Of a stretch of 64,000 bases of DNA, positions 40,001-52,000 are shown piece after piece (position 1 is the stretch's first letter; each line of letters begins with the position of its first letter). The position numbers and the translations under genes are program-made. The notes beneath the pieces were generated by a model. The model saw only the letters and a list, made by a program, of their open reading frames with translations. It was not told the DNA's origin and did not search any database. The DNA is from Prorocentrum cordatum (Eukaryota > Sar > Dinophyceae > Prorocentrales > Prorocentraceae): positions 798,396 to 862,395 of the forward strand of contig CAUYUJ010015505.1 in the NCBI GenBank assembly GCA_963575745.1. Reading direction: 5' to 3'.

Positions 40001-43000
40001 TCGCCAGACCGTCGACGTGAGTAATGTCGGGGTCCTCAAAGCAGCGGACCATATGCACGATGGCGTTCGTCTCGCGGATGTTGGCAAGGAACTTGTTGCC
40101 CAGGCCCTCGCCCTTGGACGCTCCCTTCGGATGGGATGGGGGAGAGAGAAGGATGCTGCTGATGATGAGCAAAAAGCGGAAAGGGGCGAACGAGGGATAC
40201 CGAAACAGGAACGTCATTGAAGAGGTGAGGGTTCCGAAAATCTGTACTGGAAATGTAAATGGAGACTTGCTGGTAGAACCGCGAACTCTCGTGAGCCGAC
40301 AGACCCTTCCCCCCAGGCAGCAACACAACGTGCCGCCTCTTTCCCCCCTCCCCCTTCCCTGCCCTGCTCCTCCATTTTTTCCTCCTCCTCGTCCTCCTGC
40401 TCCTGCTCCTGCTCCTGCTCATGCTCCTGCTCCTGCTCCTGCTGCTCCTCCTCCTCCTCCTCCTCCTCCTCCTCCTTCTCCTCCTCCTCCCCCCTCTCAT
40501 CATATCCTCATCCCTCCCCTACTCCTCTCTCTCCTCCTCCTCCCCCTGCTCAGCCCCCCTCTCCTCCTCCTCCTCCTCCTCCGCCTCCTCCTCCTCCTCC
40601 TCTTTCTCCACCTCCTCCTCCTCATCCTCCTTATCCTCCTCCTCGTCTTCCTCCCTCACCTCCTCTTCCTCTTCCTCCTCGTCCTCCTTCTCCTCCTCCT
40701 GCCCCCTTTATTCTCAATCTCCTCCACTGTGCGCATTGTTATGGGGTGCCAATCTGGGTTTGCTATCACTTGACTGCTGTAACTGCTGCCAACTTCTGTC
40801 TCCGCCCATGTTTTCACGTAGCGCGAGCCCCGCTGATTTCAGCAAGTACATCCCGCACTGGGAATCCGAGGTAATCCTTCCACTCCTGCTTCACCTCTTC
40901 TTCCTCCTCCCCTCCCTCCCTCCATCCCTTCTCATTCTCCTTCTCCTCCTGCCTCCCCCTCGTTCTCCTCCTCCTCCTCATCCTCCTCAGTCTTCGCCTC
41001 CTCATTCCTCCTCGTCCTCCCCCTCCTCATCCTGAGAGACATGCGACCTTCTAGCGCTGGCACTGCCGAAAGGAAGCGGGCCGTGCCTTGACCAGGCCTG
41101 CGATGTCTACGTACTCGATCAGCTCCGGGATGGTCTGGGCGGTAGGAGGGGATGGAAAGGCAGGGGAGGTTGCAGAGGCCGCGGGGGCGCGGGGGCTTGG
41201 GCTCGGCGGGGGCCAACGAAGGGGACGGCTGGATCGGGTGTCTCCCGGCCTGTCACCTCGAGCGGCCTGCTCCTGGGTGACCCGTTCGACTGCTGTCCTG
41301 CCACCTTGCCCCTCGGGTCGCATCGCGAGCGAAAAACCATGTCCGCATCCAAGGGCCTCGTGGGCCCTGGCCCCTTGTTGGAGGCCTGGAGATGGGCACC
41401 AACACCAACACCGAGATCGGGATCTTCTTTCCTCGGCGGAAGCACACCGCCGATACTGGTGTTGGTGCCAACTTCTACAGACGAGCGCGTTCCGCTGCTC
41501 GCAGAGTAACTGCTCGCACATGGGCTGGATCCCCCGCGGAGGATCTGCGATACACTACATCCAAGCGGACATGTGTGTTCTTTCGGACGTTTGCAAAGCA
41601 GGCACCCTGCGAGCAGTGGAGCGCGCTCGGTGATGCCAGACCGGCGACCTTTGACCCCGCGGACGCGGGGTGCCTCTTTCGCGGGTGCCCCGCGCGGACC
41701 GCAGCCGTGCAGCCGCGGATCCGCGGGCTCGCGCCCCCGGCTCGGGGCCGCGCGGGCGCGGCCGCTCGCCCTGGCACCGCGGCCGCGGCGGCCCGCAGGT
41801 GGTGCCGCCGCGAGCGCGAGGCGCAGGCGGGGAGCGCCCGTGTCTGGCGCGCGACGACGGCCGGTGGACTTCGCCAGGCGCGCGGGCGGCTGCTCGGAGA
41901 GGCTCCGCTCCAGGGCTCGCACGGCGCCTCTCTGCCTGGCGGGGGCTGGCTTTCGGGCGCCCTGGTCGTGCAGGTGGGGCAAGAAGGGGCCAGAGGGCAA
42001 GGGCGGGAAAGGCGTCGGGAAGGGCGTCGGGAACGTTGTGGGGTGCCTATATCGGGCCCAGCACGCTCGCTGCGGCTTGGTGGTGAGTTCCTTTTGTGGG
42101 AACCACCCACCGCGTTCGGGGCGCCGCTTCTCCGTGTCGACGCAAAGGTGTCCTGAGGCCCCCCTCCAACAGTCTTGGACACAAGCAGGGTTCCTGGCGT
42201 TGGCGGGGAGTTCGTGGAAATGAAAAGCTCAGCGAGCACATCCAGCATGATGAGTGTAGGTGGGCCCCCCCGCGCGTCCAAAGGGGAACATGAGACACCG
42301 TCTGCCCATGCATAGTATTCAAAACGTCGCTCATCTGCCTGGCGGCACTGGTCTCCGGAGCCCAGGGTGAAAATTTTGGGCTGACCCCCCGCGGAAATCC
42401 CCCTTTGACAAAAGGTTTCATGGTTTGTCTCTTGCGGGGAATCGCCGGTCAAAGAGGCCCGTACCATTGAACCGCATGCTCGTCTTGCCCGTCTGAAGAG
42501 AGGCCAAGACGGCCCAAGAGGCACCCAAGAGGCCTCCAAGACGGCCCCCAAACAAGAGTGGCCGAAGATGTGGAGCCCGTTACGGTATTCCGAACTCTTC
42601 CTCCCAGGATTCCCAGGATGGCCCCCGGGGAGCGCCAGCATGTCCCCAAGAGGCTCGAGGCCTCTCAGAGGCCACCAACAGGCCCCAAGAAGCCTCCATG
42701 AGGCCTCCAGGAGGCTTCCAATAGGCCTTTTGTCCACGACTCAGACGAGGTGGCGGGATGGGCCGAAGGCCAGTAGATCCGCCGCCCCTTTTTGCTTGCA
42801 AGAGGTGTGCGTGGTGTGCCCAATGCTTAATTCATTTCTCTCCTTGAAACAAGCCTCGCACTCAGGGGATCTTACGTGCATTCTCAAAACTAAGCGAGCC
42901 CCAGTGGCGGTCCAGCCAGCCCGTCGCCGCTGGGCCCCAGTGGCTCTCCGTCGCCGCCCGTCGCCGCCTTCCGTCGCCACCACTTGCATTCGTCCAGTGC

Positions 43001-46000
43001 CGGTCGTGTCGGTTCGTCGCCGCCCGTCGCCGCCCGTCGCCGCCGCCCGTCGCCGCGGCTTGCGCTCGGCCACTCGCACTCGCCCACTCGCGTCATAGAA
43101 CAAAGCATAGCATAGCACAGAATACCGCAGCATCGCATCGCAGAGCTTAGCATATATTAGCACAGCAGAGAAGGGTATGGCATAGCACAGCCTGCTGTAA
43201 CCATTGCGATGCGACGTAAGACTGCATCGCATCGATTGCATTGCGGAGATAGGCCCGCATTGATTGGCTCTTCATGTATTGTACTGCGTAGATTGCACTG
43301 CGTAGGCTGCATTGTACATATCACATCGCAGAGTATGCCAGAACGCACTGTTTGGAGTACACGCTGGCCAACCTCCAAAAGGTTTCAATACTCTCAGGCC
43401 CACTCCGCCGAAAAAAACAGACAGTCGGACAACTTGCTTCCAAGATGGCCAGGATGACCCCCAGGACGGGCACAAGGTTTTCACGATGGCCCCACGAGAA
43501 TCACAGATGGCCCCAAAGTGCCTCTAAGACTACTCGAGATGGACCCAAGACGGCAGAAGATGGTCTCCAGACGGCCGGGGAGACCACTGAAACGCTTCAA
43601 GTTGCTCCACGAAGACCTACACGACTCCAGCAGGCCCCCATGAGGCCAACAATCCCTGATTCGCCCCCAAGATCGCCTCAAGACGGCTCCAGAAGCTCCG
43701 ACGACAGCTCAAAGAGGGCTCCAAGAGGACCTCCAGGGAGCTCCCAGGAGGTAATAATCATTGCTTACCACGGGCTTTTGAATTAGTTGCGCATCCTCAC
43801 CTTTTCGGGCTTCCGACAGCCCAAGACGGCCCAAGAGGCCCCAAAGACGACCCAAGAAAACCCCATGACGGCCCCAGAGCTCTCCCAAGAAGACCCCAAG
43901 GCGGCCCAGTGAGAGAGCATCGTTCTCACTGATGGATGCGGCCGCCGCTGCTGCGATAGAGCCGCGGCCGCCGTCCTCACTCAAAGATGTGGCCGGCGAT
44001 GCGGCAAGAGCACCGTGCTCACTCTGCCGGCCGGCCTATCGGAAGCATCTGTCACACGCGGAGAGAGGCGGGGCATGGAACGAGCGGAGCTGGAGGGCGC
44101 TGAAGATTGTGGACGGCGGTGGCGCTGGCTCTCAAACCGAAGATCCGTGCCGAATTGGACATGAACCCGGCGATGAATCTCGACTCGTCGCCGCGGCTGC
44201 ATTCGCCTCAACATCCCGATGTGGACGTGCTCCAGGACAGATTCAGGGGTTCATTTTGACATGGGACAGGACCAGCACGGCTGGGGATGGAGGGTGGTGG
44301 AGGATGACGGACCATCCCGCGGGCCAGCCCAGTTCGAGAAACGCAACGGTGAATTGGGTCGAGAGCTCCACTCGTGATCACCTAAGCAGCTTGTCTGCAA
44401 GGGTTCTATATTTCCCAGACAGAGCTTGCACTTAGGGCTTCGGACTTCTCTCATCAAGGACTGGGATTGTGCGTTGGTCTGGCCGGATGATGGTGGCGCG
44501 TCGCCGCACGTCGCCGCCCTACGTCTGGGCCAATGCGCCCGTCCGGCTAGCTTATGGCGCCCGTCGCCGCCCGTCGCCGCCGCATTTTGGTCGCAAGTTT
44601 GACTGTGCGAACCTGGTAGATTGGGGCACATCGATTGCACCACATTTCTTGCGCCATAAATGCACCACATGGATTGCCCCACGTAGTTTGCACCGCATGT
44701 CTTGCTTAACAATCATGGCACCACATAGTTCACACCGCGCATATTGCACCACGCAGCCTGCATCACCACCTTCCCCCGCTCCCCCAGACTTATCCGTTGT
44801 GGGTTCCGCTCGTGAATGCATTTATGATCCTGAACCCTCGTCCACCCTGGATATGAACTCATAAAATCCCAGCCAGGCCGGTATCGACCCCCCCCGCCAT
44901 CCTCTACACAAGATATTATGCGTGCGCGGGCTCTCGTTTATGAAGGGTCAACAGTTTTCAAACATCTCATGCAACAAATGGGACGAAGTGCGCACGCGCG
45001 CGTCAACGCGCGCGCAGGCCGGAATCCTTGAACAACCTTCTTTGGTTTAGCAAAAAATTCAAAAAAATCGGCGACCACGAGAACTTGTAGCAACAAGCGG
45101 TTTTGCTGCGCTCGCGCTCTTGCGGCTTTTTTGTTGGAAAACAATACCATCGGTTTTCTTATATGTTCATCACCTTGTGTCCAACGGGCCTTTTCGCGCC
45201 GCATGTCGAACTCATTCGAACGCCCTTGCGCGCGTGCTGTGTGGTGGTGGTGTCGGGAAACGATCCGCGTCAATAATACCACCTGGGCCACTCGGGCGCG
45301 TCGGCCGCGCGCGCACGTCGAACTCCTTCTAAAACCTCCATCGCCGACGCGAGGACATCGTCATCGTTGTCGGCGGGCGTGATCAACATCGGCGCCGTCA
45401 TTGGCCTTGCCGTCGTCATCGCCACCATCGCCACCATCATCACTACTGTAATAATCGTGTCTACCGTTATCGGCGTTCCCATGATACCGCGCCCGCCCAA
45501 GTCACCGACTCGCTCTGAAGTGCCCGTTGGGATGTGCCCAGCAGTCAGCGCCACCGCGGCTGCTGGCAGCTGTGCGCGCGAGCATGTGCGGGCTAGCGCG
45601 GCCACAGAGATGCACCAGCCAACGCCAAGCACTCGTCGCAATCGCCGCCGCATGGGTTGTACAGACCATGTTGTGGGTGGGTGGATGGGATGTTTTGCAG
45701 GAGCATGGAAATTGTCAACTCGTTTGTAAAAATCAAAGGCACCACATTGATTGCATCACGCAGGTCGCGCCACCAATATTGCACCCCCGTGCTCACACAA
45801 CATAGCTATTGCACCACATAGGCTGCACCACTTAAATTGCACCACGTAGATTGCACCGCTTGATTGCACCAGGTAGCCCCACATCACATACATAGTATCC
45901 TGTAACTTACACCATGGCTGCTGCTTAACATGTGCTGCGCGACATAATTTACACCACATATATTGCACCACGCAGATTGCACTTCATGATTGCTTCTCTA

Positions 46001-49000
46001 CCGCCTCGTGATGGAGAAGCCGGGCCCCCGAAATCAGGGGCCCATCGCGCACCCCGCCCCCGCGCCCCCAGGCCTCCCATCGTGACCCCACCCCCATCGT
46101 GCCCACCCACCGTGAACTGCGCAAAGCTGTGCAGGGGCTTCTTCCGACAGGTTGTTACTTTGTCGCGACCCTTCGTCCTTCTCACAGCGCCCCGAATGCA
46201 GAGGGAGGCTGCAGAAGGAGGAAGGGGAGGAGGAGGAGGTTCTTGGAGGTCCCTGGAAGCCTAAAAGGTCTGCAAGCCCCACCCTCGCTCTCTCCCGCCG
46301 CTGCCCCCCCCCCCCACCCTCGCCCCTCTGCCCACACCCTCTGCCATCCTCCTTTCTCCCCCTTGACGGTCGACCCTCAGGCCTTTCCAGGGGTGCGTTC
46401 TGGAGAGGATCCCGAGAAAGACTCAGCCGTGGCGACGACGAGGGCGCCCCAGGAGGCCCGCTACGAACCAAAAACAAAAACAAATATCCTCGAACTACGA
46501 TGGCCCCCGCCATTCCTGCGTTGGCCCCTCGCCTGTGAGGCTCTGACCTGCAAGCTTCGGAGCGGGCCCCGACGGGACCGAGGAGGATCTGTACCACCAG
46601 TGGCGGCCCTTCTCCCAGTCGGCAGCTGGCAGAGCGCGAGCTTGTCCGACTCTGCCTCCTTAATCGTGGAGACGACTACGGCGGTCGAGGCGACCATCCC
46701 GGGTGGAGTTGCCGTCCGCCGGCCGGCCCGCAGCCGCACGGGCGTCCGCGGGGGACGGCTGTGACGGCGTTCCTGCTTCACGCCGTCGGCGAACGGATGG
46801 CAGAACGGAGACCCCTTGGCGCACCACAGAGCACTGCAACGGAGATGTCACGAAGCTCGGTTCCAAAAGGCCCTGCTGGCAAGGGATTCGTCCATGCCGC
46901 GGCCCCGGCCGCCGGCCAGGCCTGCTGGCACTGGGCGGGCCACACCGGCCTCGAACTCAAAAAGCATGCCGAGCAGCTGGGTGTCGACAGCGCTGGAGGC
47001 AAGCACGTGCCCGAGGGCATGCCAGGGGGAGAGAGCAACTTGCCCACAAGCGTCGGCGCAAGATGAACGCCTACGCCAAGCAAGGGGCGCGAGTGGGTAG
47101 AGTGGTTCTGTGCGGTCTCATTCCCTCCCCTACGCATGGCTCCGCTAGGTATGGACCCTAGTAAGCTCAACCGCACCATATTGCTGGCGGCGGTAGTCTC
47201 GGGGGCGCCTCGATCGGTAAGGTCAGGACCCTTCGGCTGTGGCTGCGCCTCGTCGATCCCATTGTCGATGCAAACGCTAAGCCCCTTCTCCAGTGAGCTT
47301 CCGCCGTCTTCGATGACGAGGGCCGTGCAGACCTTGAAGCAGGCTGGACGCATGCGAGTAGGAAGCTGGCCGCCCAGCTCGCGAATCGGTGGCACCAAGT
47401 GTACGGACCACGATCGGCCGTGCTCGCCACGTTGCCGCGTTTAAGGTGGGCCTGGCCGGCGTACCATACGATCATCACTCCTTCTGGGACCCGCCTAGTC
47501 CTCAGAAGGCTTGCCCCGATGAGCCTCAAGACTTTGGTGGACACAAGACTGGAGGTCCTGGAACTCACGTCTTGGGCTGCGGAGAAGGGCCTCGGTTCTG
47601 CTCGGCCTTTTTTCTTGAACCGGCCCGCGCCACCCTCCGCCAGCGCAGGCCATCATAGCGTTTGTTTGTACAGTGGAGGCCCGACCACAAGAAACCTTCC
47701 ACAAGAAACCCAACCCTGGAACCCCACGGCGCCCATTGATTCTTGGCGTGGGAACGTCACGCGCTCCATAGCCAAACCATTGAAAACCAAGAAACCCAAG
47801 GAACCCTGGAGGCAAGTAGGGTGTTTCTCGGCATGGGCCTCCACCCCAGAAATCCGATGTCGTGATTTTTTCAATACGGGGTCCCAGGAAATCTCGACAC
47901 ATTCCCCTGGACCGCTTTTTCATCCTGAATCGTTCTTTGACAGTCCTGGGGCCCGGCGAGGGCCCCTGGAAGCTGAAAGCTGCGAACCACCTCCGTCTTG
48001 ATTTGTTCAATACGTTGGATCTCTGGGACGGTACATCGTTGTGGACCCAGGGAAAGGGTCTGGAAGCCTGGGCACAGCGACCTGCGCGAGCGCCAGCTCT
48101 GCCAGGCCCCGCGGGGCACGCAGCACCACCGCTTCTCGGCATCTGCCCTGGGCTCTCGACGCCGCTGGTGGCGAGGCGGCCGAGGAAGTGTCAGCGACGG
48201 TGCAGAGGGCGAGGGGCCTCCTCGAGTTCTCCCTCCTCTTCACCCGCCTTACGCAGAAGGAGGAAAAACGCCATCAGCATAAAAATTTGGCGCTCCGCGC
48301 AGATGTCTTGGATCTGCGCTGGTCCCCCCTCCCTGGCGCGCGGAGCGCGCCAGGGGCGGCGCCGGAGGCGCCGCTGGGAGGCCAAAGCGCGGACTTTAGA
48401 AATCCACGCGGGGCGCCCAAAGTTTATGTTTGTACAACTTGTTCGTCTTCGAGTACGGCCCACCCCGTCGATGATCCATTCCTGCAGGTGCAAGAGCATC
48501 ATTACGTCCTCAAGTCTGCATTGGGAGGCGCCCCAGACGACCCCTTTCATTTTGCTGCATGCGTATTCTGATGGCTCTGGCAGTGGCCCCCCAGGGTGCA
48601 ACAGTTATGGGTGGAGGCTTGCGTTTCTGACATGGACGGGCGGGTCGTGAAGGCGGGGAGCGGCACCATGGAAGTCCTTGGGACCCTTGGCTCTGTGCTC
48701 CGAGGCGAGCTCATGAACATGCTCCAGGTTTTGCGCCACGGCTGTCCCCCGCTCCAGGCAGGGGTCGACACTTCTAAGGTCTGCAAGAAATTCCAGCGTG
48801 AGGAGGCCTGGTGCACTAAGCGCCGCAGGCCCCCCACACTGACCTTTGGAAGCTGATTTTGTGTATGTAGGTTAACGACCGAAAAGTCAAACCTACTGAT
48901 GTGTCCGTTGGTAGAGGACGATTGGGAATAGGAGGGAGATCCCCTTTCCCATGCGCCGCGGGCGAGAGGCGCTAGTCCTGTCAGATAGGACTGTCCAGTA

Positions 49001-52000
49001 CCTGAACCGAGACGGTAGCAGGATAGATGGATAGAAAGGTTATATGAGCGGACTTCACACAGATGTGGGCCCTCTTTGATGACTCCATTTCGTATCTGGG
49101 GGCGTGACCGCGTGGCCCACTCGGGCCGTGACCGCGTGGCCCTCAAGGGCTTTGAGAGGCCCGACGTCCTCGGGAACGCCCAGGCCGACCACGAGGCCAA
49201 ATCAGATGCTTCGATAGAGGACCTCCTGACCTGGCTAAGTAGAAGAAGCAAGAACGCCATAAACATACACTTTTGGCACGTTTTCTCCTTGGACTACAGA
49301 AAATCTGAGAGAAGCGTTCAGATGATGCCAACAGGATGTGCAATTCTTTGGCAGGCATGACCATGCACGCTGGTACCTTTACAGGCGCCACTGGCCGTCA
49401 GAACCAAGAGGGGGGGCGGCGCGGGAGAGGCGCCGGTCTCAGGTTGGACCTCCTCCTCGGACCTCCCCTCGCTCCCTCCTCTGGGGAAGAATGGCTTGGC
49501 GGTATCAGAACTGGGGCTGCGGAAGGCGCACACACGCACACTGCAGGGCACGGAAACTGTCCTCGGGAGGCCCTGCCGACAGGCGCCTGCGAAGGATGTC
49601 CGACTTCCGCCCGCCCCGAGGGCGGCCCCCAAACAGCTTCCGTTGCGCCGTCGTGCGTGCTGGCGCTCTGCTGTGTTGCGGCACTTCTGGGGCCTCCCCG
49701 AGCGGCAGGGCCAAGAAGATCCTGCAGACTTGCGAGGGTGAGGCTGCAAACTCCCCGGCCAGGTGCAGGCGAGGCCAGCTTCTGCGGGGCCAGCGCCTGT
49801 GTGAAGGGCATGCGGTCGCCCTCTCGCCGTAGGAGAATGCTGAGATGCATGCTCTTCCTGCAGACGTGACATCCGCGGGCGGCGTACATCGTAAGTGGAA
49901 CACGCGTCGGCCTGGCCCAAAACAGACCCAAGCGCCACCCCGCGTGGCTCCGAGGGACCTCGGTGAACTGCGTCGCGCCACTCGGAGAAGTCGCCATTAC
50001 CTCCTCTTCGACTCTCTCCTCGGGTTCAGCTCTGCGGCGACTGCTCCCTATCTTCGTCCTTCTCCTCCTCCTCCTCCTCCTCCTCCTCCTCCTCCTCTTA
50101 CTCCTCTCTTGGCTCAGCCTCCCTCCTGTTCCTCATTATCCCTCTGTTGTCTGGTCTTCCTCCTCCACCTCCTCCCTCCTCTTCCTGCTCCTCCTCCTTC
50201 TCCTCCTCCACCTCCTCCTCGTAACTCGTCTTCTCATTGCTCATGTTCTCACTATTACTCCTATGAGTTCCCCCCTCTTGCTTCCTTCCCCCATGTCCGC
50301 TCCATAACCTCGTTTATCCTGCTGATCATGCTCTCCGTTTTGTACCTCCTCCCCTTGATCCCTCTGCTAGCGCTTGTCATCGACCTCCTCCTCCTCCTCC
50401 TCCTCCTGATCATCATCACCTACTCTTACTTATCCTCTCCATCGTTCATTATGGTTGTCCTCTTCGTGTATTCTTATCTCGGCCACACAGGGGAAGCAGC
50501 AATAAGAGACGAAACATACCATTAGGTGTCAGGAAGAGGGCAAGCAGGGCGGACATCAACAATGGAGAATGCGGCAATGAGGGCCGGGGATCACCAGGTG
50601 TTTGCCGTCTTCCCGTCAACAATCTCTGTCTCTCTCCCACGCTCTCTCTTTCTCTCTTTATCTCTGTCTCTGCATGTACGCTTTCCACCTCTCTCAATTT
50701 CTCGTTTCTTCTGCCTCATTTACTCCCCTCCCCCCGTATCTCTCACCCTCCCCCACCTCTCCTATCCCTGTCCTGGGAAAGGTCGCCTTCTCGGACGGAT
50801 AAATATGAGCGAGCTTCTCCAAGCGCTCGTCGGGAACCTTCGCCTGGGAGGGGTGGATGGAACCTTCTGCCCTGCCCGCGTGCCCGCCGTATCCCGCCAG
50901 CGCTCCCTGTCCACGGGCACTGCATCTCGGATCGCTGGGCGGCATCGGCTGAGACCCACGAGGCAAGCGTGCCAAATTACAGACGGAGGAAAGGAAGTAC
51001 ACACCCAACGCCTGACTTGTCGACTTGATGCTCTCTCGGCAGTGCCGGCGCAACCAGCTTGGGCTGCGCTGCGCGACGCGATGATTTTCCGAATGAGGGG
51101 AAACTTGCAGTAAATTGGGAACTGTTCTGAGCTTTCTTTTTGCCTTCTCGCGGCGAGCAACGCAGTGAGAGGAGGTGCGGGCAGAGGACCCAGCCAATCT
51201 ATAAAACGTTGGCGAATAGCCTTCTCTGTTCTCCCACGGCACAGAGACGAGCAGACGCTTCAAGACTGCATTTCCCACTGGAGAATCTGTGTCCAAGCCA
51301 CACCCTAAGGTAACACCGCTGTATAGAGCCAGCCCAGCGCTTCCTGAATGAGCGGGGGGCATACACAACAGTCGGCAATGAGCAATGATCGCCACGCTGA
51401 CCCAAACATCGACCGCGAAATTCCTGTTGTACCAAATCGCTGACTGCCTCAGCCTGCGTCGTATCGTGGCGACCACCTATTCAGAGCGCACTCCAGTCCC
51501 AGAGCAAGCGGGAGTGGCCAAAGACCACTGCTGGCCCTGCCTGCGTGCCTGCTGCTTACGCGCTAGCGTGCTTCCCTTGCCCCCGGCTTTCTCTGTTTTC
51601 GACTCTTCCCCCCCCTCTCTCGCGCGCTCGCCTCCCTTCGGCCGCCCTTTTGCCCCCACCTGCCCGCCCGACACCCTGCCTCACTCGTCTTGGGCTCACT
51701 AGCCGAGCGGGTGCGGTGGAGGGGAAGGGCAACGGAGGTCGACTACATGCAAGAGTTAGGTCGGGCATATCCTCCTGCAGGCGGATTTGGGACGAACGAA
51801 CTTAAATACACCAGAAATGCTCAAACAAATCAAATATGGTAAAACAGCGTCCCTGGGCTATTTTAAACACTATTTTGAAATTTTCTCCTGTAGAGGGACA
51901 CGCCCGACTTAATGCAAGAGTTGGAAGATTGGAATTGTAAATGGGCACCAACACCAACACCAGGGGCTGCCTCCACGCGAGGAAGCTGATCCTGGACTTT

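Noticed and set aside
49398-49997. Overlapping 160-206-codon frames on both strands
   Set aside because: GC-rich region with every frame partly open. No motif supports one over another.
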